Assembly (NCBI RefSeq): GCF_000744815.1
Contig: NZ_JQMQ01000005.1
Coordinates: forward strand, 380,055-444,054
DNA length: 64,000 bases
Direction: 5' to 3'
Source: Phaeacidiphilus oryzae TH49
Lineage (GTDB): Bacteria; Actinomycetota; Actinomycetes; Streptomycetales; Streptomycetaceae
The notes beneath the pieces are model-generated. The model did not search any database and was not told where the DNA came from. It was given only the letters and a program-made list of their open reading frames with translations. Shown here piece after piece: positions 48,385-56,829 of this stretch. Numbering within the stretch: the stretch's first letter is position 1; each line of letters begins with the position of its first letter. A program made the translations under genes and the position numbers.

Positions 48385-48457
48385 GCAGCGGCTGCGGCTG
48401 CGGCTGCGGCTGCGGCTACGGAAACGGCGGCGGCTGCGGAAACGGCGGCGGCAGACG
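48385..48457. repeat. Hexamer array and 18-bp near-duplicate upstream of LysR gene
   Basis: Six GC(T/A)(G/A)CG-type hexamers (48385-48420, four of them perfect GCTGCG) are followed by an 18-bp unit GAAACGGCGGCGGCTGCG and an imperfect second copy. The array lies in the leader of the LysR gene, up to 21 bases before its GTG, and could be read in frame as an Ala/Thr/Glu extension. Confidence 0.75.
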
Positions 48458-48477
48458 ACGCGGGAAGGACGGGCCGG

Positions 48478-49374
48478 GTGAGCCTTCGGCAGTTCGAGTA
48501 CGCGCTGGCCATCGCGGAGCACGGCTCGGTGACGGCGGCGGCCGAGGCGCTGCGGGTGGCCCAGCCCTCGGTGTCCCAGCAGATCCGCGGCCTGGAGCGG
48601 GAGCTCGGCGTGGAGCTGTTCGCCCGCACCCCCACCGGGCTGGTGCCCACCGTCGTCGGACGCGCGTTCCTGCGGGAGGCCGAGGCCGCGGTGGAGGCCG
48701 CGCGGCGGGCCCGGGCGACCGCTCGGGCCGGCGCCGAGGAGCTGGTCGGCGAGCTGGTGGTGGCCGCGCAGATGGGCTTCGGCACCAGGCAGCTCCCCGG
48801 CGCGCTGGACGCGCTGCGCCGCCGCTTCCCCCGGTTGGAGGTCACCGTCTTCGAGGAGCCCAGCTCCGCCGAACTGGACCGGCTGTGCCGGCGGGGCGTC
48901 CTCGACCTCGCCCTGATGGCGGCCTGCGAGCGGTCCCCCGCCGACGCCCACCGGCTTGGCGAGGAGGAGTTCGTCGTGGTGCTGGGCGCCGGCCATCCGC
49001 AACTCGCCGCCGAGCGCGTTGAGTTGACGGCGCTTCAGGGCGAGCCGTGGGTGCGGTTCGACCGCGACAGCGCACTCGACGGCGTCCTGGTGGAGGTGCT
49101 GCGGGGGAACGGGCTGACGCCGGCCACCGCCGCCCGCGTCTCCCAGACGGCGACGGCCGTGCGCTGGGCGGCCCACGGTCTCGGGGTGACGCTCGTCCCG
49201 GCGTCCGCCGTGCCGCACGGCTACGAGCACCTGGTGCGGCCGGTCTCCCCCGCCGTGTCGCAGCCCGTCATCGCCGTGGTCCGCAGCGGCGCGGGGCCGG
49301 GCGAGACGGCCCTCCTCGAACTGCTCCGCCGGGAGAGCTGGCGCGAACCCGCCTTCTTCGCGCCCGAGCCCTGA
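48478..49374 (+). CDS. LysR-family transcriptional regulator
   Basis: This 298-residue regulator begins at GTG 48478 (VSLRQFEYALAIAEHGSVTAAAEALRVAQPSVSQQIRGLERELG), with GGGAAGGA upstream. The HTH is at about residues 3-62 and the effector domain from about 90. A longer frame would add an Ala/Glu-rich stretch from the hexamer repeats. It is convergent with an SDR gene (four bases apart), and the divergent methyltransferase is a possible target. Confidence 0.88.
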   Translation: MSLRQFEYALAIAEHGSVTAAAEALRVAQPSVSQQIRGLERELGVELFARTPTGLVPTVVGRAFLREAEAAVEAARRARATARAGAEELVGELVVAAQMGFGTRQLPGALDALRRRFPRLEVTVFEEPSSAELDRLCRRGVLDLALMAACERSPADAHRLGEEEFVVVLGAGHPQLAAERVELTALQGEPWVRFDRDSALDGVLVEVLRGNGLTPATAARVSQTATAVRWAAHGLGVTLVPASAVPHGYEHLVRPVSPAVSQPVIAVVRSGAGPGETALLELLRRESWREPAFFAPEP

Positions 49375-49377
49375 CCC

Positions 49378-50148
49378 TCACCTCCGGGGGAACTCACCCC
49401 CGTCCACGACGAGAGCGCTGCCGGTCACCCAGCCCGCCCGCGGGGAGACCAGGAACAGCACCGCCTCGGCGATGTCCTCCGGCTCGCCGACCCGCCCCAG
49501 CGGAACCATGGCGCCGTCCAGCCCCTGGGAGGGGTCCAGGCGCGCCCACCGCTCGCGCGTCTCCTCGCCGCCCGGGGTGGCCACCCGGCCCGGCGTCACG
49601 GTGTTGACCCGGACCCCGAACGGCGCCAGTTCCAGTGCCAGCCCGCGGCTGTAGCTCTCCAGCGCCGCCTTGGCCGCCACGTAGTGGAGGAACGGCCCCA
49701 CCGGAGTGAGCACCGCGGCCGAGGAGACGTGGACGATCGCCCCGGCGCCCTGCTCCCGCATCCCGGGGGCGAGCAGCGAGTCCAGCCGGACCGCTGCCAG
49801 GTAGTTCAGGTCCAGCGCATCCTGCCACTCCTCGGCCGGGATGTCCGAGGCACTCCTGTAGGGGCTCGCCCCGCCCGCGTTGTGGACCACGATGTCCACC
49901 CCGCCGAGCACCTCACGAGCGGCGGCGGCCAGTGCCTCCGCCCCCTCCCGGGTCCGCACGTCCGCCGCCACCAGGGCGGCCCCCTTCGGCGCCTCGCTCG
50001 ACGCCGACCTGGCGGTGGTGAGCACCTCCGCTCCGGCGTCCAGGAAGCGGCGCACCACGGCGGCGCCGATCCCCCGCGTACCACCGGTCACCAGAGCCCG
50101 CTTTCCGGCGAGTTCGAGCGCTTCCACACCATTGCCGACCACAGTCAT
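49378..50148 (-). CDS. SDR-family oxidoreductase
   Basis: This 256-residue short-chain dehydrogenase/reductase has the cofactor motif TGGTRGIGAAVV (about residues 20-31), NAG at VHNAGG, catalytic Ser in HVSSAAV and Tyr/Lys in HYVAAKAAL, plus the C-terminal GWVTGSALVVDGGEFPRR of the classical group. It probably oxidises or reduces an alcohol/ketone with NAD(P)(H). It lies 144 bases downstream of an MFS gene on the same strand. The start ATG 50148 matches the family; longer frame rejected. Confidence 0.92.
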   Translation of the reverse strand: MTVVGNGVEALELAGKRALVTGGTRGIGAAVVRRFLDAGAEVLTTARSASSEAPKGAALVAADVRTREGAEALAAAAREVLGGVDIVVHNAGGASPYRSASDIPAEEWQDALDLNYLAAVRLDSLLAPGMREQGAGAIVHVSSAAVLTPVGPFLHYVAAKAALESYSRGLALELAPFGVRVNTVTPGRVATPGGEETRERWARLDPSQGLDGAMVPLGRVGEPEDIAEAVLFLVSPRAGWVTGSALVVDGGEFPRR

Positions 50149-50292
50149 CACCCTGTTCCTCTCCCTCGGCTGTTCGCTGTGACTCACCGTACGGAGGGAA
50201 CGGAAAGCGGGGCAAAGACCAAATTCCACCAGGGCCTATAGGGCGTTCCTATGTCCTACGCCCCTTGTCCCTGTGCCAGGCCCCGGACCGGC

Positions 50293-51972
50293 TCAGCCGG
50301 CCAGCGAGGCCTCCGGGGCCGCCGCCTGGTCCTCGCCGGCCCGTCCGCCGGTGGCCGGCCGCCGGCCGTGCCGCATGGCGATCGCGATCACCAGGGCGAC
50401 CAGCGAGGAGGCGATGCCGATCGCGTAGATCAACTGGGCGCCGTGCCAGGTGGTCAGGGTGCCGGTACGGGCGAGGTCGACGGTGGCGACCGTCTGCGGG
50501 CCCAGGCGGACCCGCATGATCAGCGGATTGGCGAAGATCACCGCGGTCACCACGGCGGTGCCGATCGCCGTCCCGGCCGAGAGCACCACGCTCATCATCC
50601 CCGTGCTGACGCCCTGTTGGCGCTCCGGCACCGCCTCCATCACCAGGGTCGGGGCGGTGGCCAGCAGAGTGCCGAAGCCGATGCCGTAGACCGAGCCGCT
50701 GAGGGCGTAGAACCAGACGCCGTGACTGGTGGTGGTGAGGAAGAGGGCCGCGCCCGCGGCGGAGAACGCGCCCGCGCCGATCAGCAGCCGGCGCGGCCCG
50801 ATGCGCCCGGAGAGCCAGCCGCTCACCGGTCCCGCCGCCATCGCGAACCCGCCCTGCCACAGCGCGCCGTACAGCGCGAAGCCGATCAGTGTCAGCCCGC
50901 CCGCGAAGGCCAAAGTGCTGTTGAAGTCGACCTGGAGGAGGCTCGCGGTGGCCGCCGGCACGTGCTGCTGGGTCACGGCGGCCGCCCGCACCTGCGCGGT
51001 GAACCGGGCCGCCGTCGGGGTCTGCAGGAAGAGCGGCATGGCGTAGGAGATCAGGCCCAGCACGATGCCGCCGAAGAGCGCCGCCGAGAGGGTGGTCAGC
51101 ATCCGTCCGCCGAGCAGCAGCCGCAGGTCGACGAGGGGCTCCGGCACTCTTCTCTCGACCAGGACGAACAGGGCCAGCAGCGCCGGGCCGCCGAGGAGGC
51201 AGCCGAGCGCCGCCGGACTGGTCCAGCCCCAGCTGTGCCCCTCGCTCAGATACAGCAGGCTGAGCGCGAGCCCGCCACTGAGGAGGAGTGCGCCGAGGAC
51301 GTCCAGCCGCTGCCGGCTACGCAGCCTGGTCTCGGGCACCAGCAGCAGGACGCCGGCCATGGTGACCACGCCGTAGCCGGCCATCGTCCAGAAGATCGAC
51401 CGCCAGCTCCAGTGGTCCAGCAGCCAGCCGCTGAGCAGGGGGGCGGCGAGCGCGGAGAGCCCGAAGCCGGTGGCCAGGAAGCCGACCGCGGTCGGCACCA
51501 GCCGGCGCGGCAGCAGGTCGCGGAAGAGGCCGTAGGTGACGGTGGTGTTCCCCAGCGCCATCGCCTCCAGCGCCCGGCCCACCAGGAACGCGGTCCAGCT
51601 GTGCGTCAGGCAGCAGACGAGTGAGCCGGCCAGGAACAGCACCCCGGCGACCAGCAGCATCCGCTTCTTGCCCCACAGGTCGGAGGACTTGCCGAGCAAC
51701 GGCGCCGAGACCGCCCCCACCAGAGCGAAGATCGTGGTCATCCAGGCGATGTTGGCGCCCACCCCGGGGAAGGCGGGCGCGATCCGGATCGCCGCCGGGC
51801 TCACCATCGTGTACTGGAGCCCCGCGGTCTCCGCGAACAGTGTGGCGGTGACGATGACGACCCACGCCCGGCGAGTGGCCCCCTCGGGCAGCCGACCGGT
51901 GGTGTCCCCGGGGCTCTGGGGGCCTCGCGGATCTGGCGCGACGGGACGCGACGGGTCCGTGCTCGCGGACAT
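50293..51972 (-). CDS. MFS drug-exporter-like transporter (DHA2, about 14 helices)
   Basis: This 559-residue exporter starts at ATG 51972, with GAGGAG five bases upstream. Motif A reads GKSSDLWGKKRMLLVAGVLFLAGS (about residues 90-113) and motif C-like SAPLL/GWLLDHWSWRSIFW regions are present. EmrB/QacA-like architecture. It may export an antibiotic or an intermediate of the neighbouring catabolic genes. Confidence 0.9.
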   Translation of the reverse strand: MSASTDPSRPVAPDPRGPQSPGDTTGRLPEGATRRAWVVIVTATLFAETAGLQYTMVSPAAIRIAPAFPGVGANIAWMTTIFALVGAVSAPLLGKSSDLWGKKRMLLVAGVLFLAGSLVCCLTHSWTAFLVGRALEAMALGNTTVTYGLFRDLLPRRLVPTAVGFLATGFGLSALAAPLLSGWLLDHWSWRSIFWTMAGYGVVTMAGVLLLVPETRLRSRQRLDVLGALLLSGGLALSLLYLSEGHSWGWTSPAALGCLLGGPALLALFVLVERRVPEPLVDLRLLLGGRMLTTLSAALFGGIVLGLISYAMPLFLQTPTAARFTAQVRAAAVTQQHVPAATASLLQVDFNSTLAFAGGLTLIGFALYGALWQGGFAMAAGPVSGWLSGRIGPRRLLIGAGAFSAAGAALFLTTTSHGVWFYALSGSVYGIGFGTLLATAPTLVMEAVPERQQGVSTGMMSVVLSAGTAIGTAVVTAVIFANPLIMRVRLGPQTVATVDLARTGTLTTWHGAQLIYAIGIASSLVALVIAIAMRHGRRPATGGRAGEDQAAAPEASLAG

Positions 51973-52410
51973 CGGTGCTCCTCGGACTCTGGCGGGCAGT
52001 ACGGGACTTGAGCAGCTCGGGGACCCTGCCGACCACAACGCCTGTGCCGTCCCCGCGAAGGTACTGCGGGCCTTTTGCAGCAGCAAGCGAGGAGCGGCGC
52101 CCGAGCGAGGCCGCGGGAACGCGCGGCGCTTCCCCGCCGACCCGCCGAGACCAGCCGACCCGACCGACCGACGACAGCCGGCGAACTCCCCCACTCACCG
52201 ACCCCGCCGAGCCACTCACGCCGTGCCGCCGGAAACGCCCGACTCCGGGGGCAAGGATGGCCGGAGCCAGGGCCGGCCGCAGCCGAGGGTCACCGGGGCC
52301 GAGGGTCACCGCCGTCAAGGCCAGGACAGGCGTCAGGGCCGGCCGGCCAGAGGCGCAGCCGCCACGCGTAGCCGCCAGACGCAGTCGCCGCGCGCGGCCG
52401 CGCTGCCGGA
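51973..52410. other. Gene-free stretch between MFS and DUF7064-like genes
   Basis: No coding frame with family similarity is visible. The left end (51973-52000) holds the ribosome site of the MFS gene. A short direct duplication of GGCCGAGGGTCACCG-like sequence occurs near 52282-52312, and a run of pyrimidine/AGCC-rich repeats fills the right half. No clear promoter or hairpin. Confidence 0.4.
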
Positions 52411-53523
52411 TCAGGGGGCCACCGAGGACCAGTCGGTGAAGCCGCTGGGGTCGTGGCGGCCCAGCGAGCCGTGCTCGAAGAGGCCGAAGCCCTCGGCGCC
52501 CTCGCAGACGGCCCGGGCGACGTGGTCGACGACGCCGAACATTGCCTTTCCGGCGACCGCCGGGTCCGCGAGGTCGTAGGCCACCCGCTCGGTGAAGTCC
52601 GGTCCCTTCCACAGTCCGTGGCTCCAGTCGGCGTCGCCGCCGTAACCGGCGCCCAGGTGCAGCGGGACGGCGAGCCTGGACTCGATCTCCAGCCGCAGCC
52701 GGCGGCCGCCGCGCACCGAGCAGTCGATCGAGGCTCCGGTCGGGATCCGGGTGCCGGAGGCGTAGTGGACGGTCACCTCCGGCCAGCCGAGCTGCTCGGT
52801 CCTGCCGTCCTTCCAGATCCTGGTGCAGTCGTTGAGGGTGCGGGTGCCGTCCGGTTCCTCCTGCACGACGAGGACGACGGCGAACTCGTCGAAGCGCAGG
52901 GGGGCATAGGTCCACCACATCCCCTCGAACGGCGGGTCGGCCGGCCGGCCCTTGGGTTCCGCCTCGCCGACCGGGCGGATCCCCCAGGAGCGGTCCCGGG
53001 TGCCCACCCAGCGGTCCCGGCTGATCGCGATCTCCTCGCCGTCCAGCAGCAGGGTGCCCTCCCAGGTGCCGAGTTGGGCGAAGCGCTGCGCGTTCAGGGT
53101 GGTCCTGGCACCGTGCCGCAGCAGGTGCGGCTGCTCGCGCAGGACGTCGAAGGAGCCCTCCCAGACGAGGTCGAGGCCGATGCCCTCGGTCTCCTCAAGG
53201 ACCACCCGCAGTCGGCGGAGCGGTTCCAGCACCTCGATCCGGTAGCCCCCGACCCGCTGGTCCAGCCGGTTGTCGTCGATGGCGTCGCCCAGGTGGACCG
53301 CCGTCTGCAGATCGCCCCGGCGCACCAGCACGAAGGCGTCCTTGGTGCCGAGGTTGGGGTAGTAGCCGAGGCCGCTGATCACCGCGAGTCCGCCGGTGCG
53401 GTCGTTGGCGTGGAGATAGCACCGGTCGTAGAAGTTGCGGTCGCTGGTGGCGACCCAGGCGGCGGGCAGCGGCGCCTGGTGGAGGGGGAACTCGTCCATC
53501 GGGCCGATCATCTGACTGCTCAT
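52411..53523 (-). CDS. DUF7064/DUF7065-like protein, partner of phosphotransferase
   Basis: This 370-residue protein is predominantly beta-sheet. Sequence elements include HQAPLPAAWVATSDRNFYDR near the start, the GDAIDDNRLDQRVGGYRIEV segment and RDRSWGIRP, typical of the DUF7064/7065 lipocalin-like proteins found in actinomycete catabolic clusters. Function unknown. Its ATG overlaps the phosphotransferase stop by one base (TGATG), so the two products probably act together on one substrate. Confidence 0.8.
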   Translation of the reverse strand: MSSQMIGPMDEFPLHQAPLPAAWVATSDRNFYDRCYLHANDRTGGLAVISGLGYYPNLGTKDAFVLVRRGDLQTAVHLGDAIDDNRLDQRVGGYRIEVLEPLRRLRVVLEETEGIGLDLVWEGSFDVLREQPHLLRHGARTTLNAQRFAQLGTWEGTLLLDGEEIAISRDRWVGTRDRSWGIRPVGEAEPKGRPADPPFEGMWWTYAPLRFDEFAVVLVVQEEPDGTRTLNDCTRIWKDGRTEQLGWPEVTVHYASGTRIPTGASIDCSVRGGRRLRLEIESRLAVPLHLGAGYGGDADWSHGLWKGPDFTERVAYDLADPAVAGKAMFGVVDHVARAVCEGAEGFGLFEHGSLGRHDPSGFTDWSSVAP

Positions 53524-54812
53524 CAGGCGGTTGCTCCTCCGTACGCTGCATCACCGGCAGCTTCGGCGGTCCCGGCTGCATCGCCGGTCCCGGCGGCTTC
53601 GGCGCCCCCACCGTCCCCCGCGTCATCGAGCAGCCGTTCCAGCAGCGCCCGGTGGTAGAAGAGCGCCTCGGTCTCCGGCGGCCGGGCGATCTCGCCGAAG
53701 TGCAGCTGGCGCGCCCCCGTGCGCAGGAAGACGCAGCACCACATCACCGCCGAGTAGACGTGGAACCACCGCAGGTCGTCCGCGCCGACCCGGATTCCGG
53801 TACGGCGTGCGTAGGCGTCCAGCACGTCCTCCTCGCGCAGCAGGTGGGCGATGCCGGGCAGGCCGGCCGACTCGGCCATGTGCTGGAACACCCGGTGGGC
53901 GAAGACCAGCCAGGAGAGGTCCAGTTCGCGCGGACCCACTGCCGTCATCTCCCAGTCGAGCACCCCCACCGGCCGGAAGTCCTCGTAGAGCACATTGCCG
54001 ATCCGCGCGTCCCCCCAGAGCAGCACCGGATCCCGGCGGTCCGCCTCGGTCGGCCAGTTGGCCTCCAGCCAGGTGAACGCCCGCTCCACCAGCGCGGACC
54101 GGCCGATCCCGGCGGCGCCGTACTCGTACCAGCGGCGGCACCAGTCCAGGTGCCGCCGCAGTGCCGTGTCCCCCCGCCGGCCCTCATCGAGGAAGGCGAA
54201 CCGCTCGGCCGCGTCCGGGATGCCGTGCACCTCGGCGAGCACCGAGACGGTCTCCTCCTGCAGCCGCCGCTGGGCCTCCGGCGGGCCGTCGAAGAGCCAG
54301 TTGCTGCCGAGGGTGTACGGCAGGACGTCCGGGGGGACGCGGCCCTCTACGTGCTCCATCAGGAAGAAGGGCGCCCCGAGCACCTCGCCGGTCGGCTCCA
54401 TCCAGCGGACCGGCGGCACCGGTACCGAGGTCAGTTCGGCCACCGCGCTCATCACCGCGTACTGGTGGTCCAGCCGGTAGTTCGGGAAGACCGGGACGTC
54501 GTGCTCCGCCGGCGCCACCCGGGCGACGAAGCGCCGGGTGCGGGCGGCGCCGCACTCCCGCCAGGTGACCTTGCAGATCAGGGTGTCGGAGGACATCCCG
54601 TTCTGGTCGATCCCGGCCTCCACGGCGACCTCCGGTTCCGCTCCCGCCGGCAGCACCTGGGCGAGGAACTCGGCCAGCCGTCCCGGGACTTGGGCCGCGT
54701 CCCGGCTGCTGCGCCGGAGTCGGAGAGCTTCCGAGTCGTCGTCCGGGACATCCTGCGAGCGCGTGTCGGACGGGTCGGACGGACCGGACGGGTCCAGGGG
54801 CACGGTGATCAC
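53523..54812 (-). CDS. Phosphotransferase family protein (APH/ACAD10-like kinase fold)
   Basis: This 429-residue protein has an aminoglycoside-phosphotransferase/choline-kinase fold. The catalytic loop reads WGDARIGNVLY (Brenner-type motif with Trp in place of the usual His), followed by VGVLDWEMTAVG, which supplies the metal-binding Asp. The N-terminal 35 residues are Asp/Ser/Pro-rich. Members in degradation clusters are thought to phosphorylate hydroxy-acid or alcohol substrates before elimination. The C-terminus is a Gly/Ala-rich tail. Coupled with the DUF7064-like gene downstream. Confidence 0.88.
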   Translation of the reverse strand: MITVPLDPSGPSDPSDTRSQDVPDDDSEALRLRRSSRDAAQVPGRLAEFLAQVLPAGAEPEVAVEAGIDQNGMSSDTLICKVTWRECGAARTRRFVARVAPAEHDVPVFPNYRLDHQYAVMSAVAELTSVPVPPVRWMEPTGEVLGAPFFLMEHVEGRVPPDVLPYTLGSNWLFDGPPEAQRRLQEETVSVLAEVHGIPDAAERFAFLDEGRRGDTALRRHLDWCRRWYEYGAAGIGRSALVERAFTWLEANWPTEADRRDPVLLWGDARIGNVLYEDFRPVGVLDWEMTAVGPRELDLSWLVFAHRVFQHMAESAGLPGIAHLLREEDVLDAYARRTGIRVGADDLRWFHVYSAVMWCCVFLRTGARQLHFGEIARPPETEALFYHRALLERLLDDAGDGGGAEAAGTGDAAGTAEAAGDAAYGGATA

Positions 54813-54990
54813 CTGATTCGGGTGGCAGTGCAGGCTGATCGGGCCGCACCCCAGTATTTGCAGCGCCCTTCAGAAGTCAATGCCCAGGACCGCCGCCGGG
54901 GAGCCGGCCAGCGGCCGGTCAGCGGCCGGGCCCGCTCTGCCGTCAGCCGAACCGGCCGCCGAACGGCCGGATCCGCGCCACAATGCGGGG

Positions 54991-55704
54991 ATGCAGCCGA
55001 TCTTCGTCCTCGTCCACAGCCCCTCGGTTGGCCCCTCCACCTGGCGTCCGGTCGCCGACCGGCTCGCCGCCGACGGCTACCGGGTACGGGTGCCCGAGCT
55101 CCTCGACGTTGGCGCCGGAGAGCCGCCGTTCTGGCCCAGGGCTGTGGCGGCCGTCCGCGCCGATCTGGAATCGGTCCCCGCCGACGCCCCCCTCGTCCTG
55201 GTGGCGCACAGCAATGCCGGGCTCTTCCTGCCGGCGATCCGGCAGGGCCTGCGGCAGCCGGTCGCGGCCTCGGTCTTCGTCGACGCGGCGCTGCCCGCGC
55301 GCGGCGGATCGACCCCGGTGGCCCCGCCCGAACTGCTGGACTTCCTCCGCCCGTTGGCCGTCGACGGCGTGCTGCCGCGCTGGACGGACTGGTGGGACGA
55401 GGCGGACGTGGCACCCATGTTCAGCGATCCGGAGCAGCGCCGCACCGTCGTCGAGGAGCAGCCGCGGCTGCCGCTCTCCTACTACGAGCAGCAGATCCCG
55501 GTCCCGGCCGGCTGGGACGACCACCCGTGCTCCTACCTCCTCTTCGGCCCGCCCTACGAGGAGTTCGCCGACGAGGCCAGGGCCCGGGGCTGGCGGGTCG
55601 CCCGGCTGCCCGGCGAGCACCTCCACCAGATCGTCGACCCGGAGGGCACCGCCCGCCAGCTGGCCGAGCTCACCGGATCGCGCCCCAGTCCCTCGATTCG
55701 CTGA
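54991..55704 (+). CDS. Alpha/beta hydrolase
   Basis: This 237-residue hydrolase starts at ATG 54991 (MQPIFVLVHSPSVGPSTWRPVADRLAADG). The nucleophile elbow is VLVAHSNAGLFLPA (Ser at about residue 77). The acid/His region is near LPGEHLHQIVDPEGT (His about 212). This resembles the esterase/epoxide-hydrolase-like small hydrolases common in Streptomyces. Its substrate is unknown. The gene is divergent from the phosphotransferase gene across a 178-base gap without a clear operator. Confidence 0.85.
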   Translation: MQPIFVLVHSPSVGPSTWRPVADRLAADGYRVRVPELLDVGAGEPPFWPRAVAAVRADLESVPADAPLVLVAHSNAGLFLPAIRQGLRQPVAASVFVDAALPARGGSTPVAPPELLDFLRPLAVDGVLPRWTDWWDEADVAPMFSDPEQRRTVVEEQPRLPLSYYEQQIPVPAGWDDHPCSYLLFGPPYEEFADEARARGWRVARLPGEHLHQIVDPEGTARQLAELTGSRPSPSIR

Positions 55705-55718
55705 CCCGCCGGCCGCGC

Positions 55719-56741
55719 TCAGGCGTGGTCGAAGGAGCGCAGCACCAGCTCCGGCGAGGTCTTCCGGGCCTCCTCCGGCGGGGACCCGCAGACCAGGACG
55801 GGGAGGTCGCGGGCGATCCCCACGGTGGCGACGGCCGCGCCCTCGCCGGACGGGCCCTGCCAGCGGAGTGCGACCACGGCCGACCGGCCGTCCGCAGCGG
55901 GCTCGGTGCGGACCGAGGTCAGGCGGTGCTCCAGCCACCCCCAGCCGTGCCGCTCGAAGAGGGCGCGCTCGGCCACCTGGGCCCACATGTCCAGCTCCAG
56001 GCTGCCGCGGTAGTGGCCGCGCAGCGGGGGCGCACCGCGCCGGTGGACGATCGCGTCCAGGGTCTCCTCGTCCAGGAAGCCCCAGGCGCGCCCGTCCGGG
56101 AGGGTGAGACCGGTGGGGGCGAACCGGTGCCCGCCGGTGTGGCTGCAGCGGCGGACCCTGACGGCGGAGCCGACGGACCCGCACCCACCGGTCCCGGCCG
56201 CCGCGCCTGTCTCGACCGCCCCGGCCGCCACGGCCGCCCCGGCCGAGACAGTCGCTCCGCCGACCGCACCCGTCTCCGCGCCCGCGTCCAGCGCCAGCCG
56301 GGTGCCGAGCCGCCCACAGCAGGCGTCCCGAGCGCCGTGCCCGCAGATCAGCACCTCGGGCGGGGCCGGAGCGCCCTCAGCGGCCGCCCGTTCCGGGTGC
56401 TCGACGAGCCCGGCGACGGCCTCCGCGAGCCGGCCGGCCGGCAGCAGATGATCGGTGCCGGCCATCCCGCCGTCGGCGGACCGCCGCCAGAGGGTGACGC
56501 CCACGGAGCCGGCCGCCCTCCCCTCCGCCGGCCGGACGGCCAGCAGCCGGGTCCGCCGGTACCCCCGCTGCAGCAGCTCGGCGAAGGCCGGCAGCTCGCC
56601 GACGTCCCGCGGCCACGGCGGCGGGGTCTCGATCAGCACCAGGGTGTCGCAGGTGAGCGCCGAACCGATCGGATCCGCGCCCTGGGCACGGGTCCAGGGC
56701 GCGCAGCGGTGTTCCGTCTCGGACCGGGCGGGGGCACTCAC
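55719..56741 (-). CDS. Sucrase/ferredoxin-like (thioredoxin-fold [2Fe-2S]) protein
   Basis: This 340-residue protein starts at GTG 56741. Iron-sulfur-type cysteine clusters appear as CAPWTRAQG near the N-terminus, CGHGARDACCGRLG (about 130-145), and CSHTGGHRFAPTG further on. The C-terminal HGWGWLEHRLTSV segment is typical of the family. Between the second and third Cys regions lies an Ala/Gly/Thr/Val-rich insertion (about residues 150-190, encoded near 56165-56290) that looks like a slippage-type expansion. Function unproven. Convergent with the hydrolase gene. Confidence 0.82.
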   Translation of the reverse strand: MSAPARSETEHRCAPWTRAQGADPIGSALTCDTLVLIETPPPWPRDVGELPAFAELLQRGYRRTRLLAVRPAEGRAAGSVGVTLWRRSADGGMAGTDHLLPAGRLAEAVAGLVEHPERAAAEGAPAPPEVLICGHGARDACCGRLGTRLALDAGAETGAVGGATVSAGAAVAAGAVETGAAAGTGGCGSVGSAVRVRRCSHTGGHRFAPTGLTLPDGRAWGFLDEETLDAIVHRRGAPPLRGHYRGSLELDMWAQVAERALFERHGWGWLEHRLTSVRTEPAADGRSAVVALRWQGPSGEGAAVATVGIARDLPVLVCGSPPEEARKTSPELVLRSFDHA

Positions 56742-56829
56742 GCGGCGGGCACCTTCCTCGAAGGAGAGTTCGGTTGCGGACTCGCGCGAATGATAACCGG
56801 CGGAGATCGGAAGCCGGCCGGTCAGCGGC

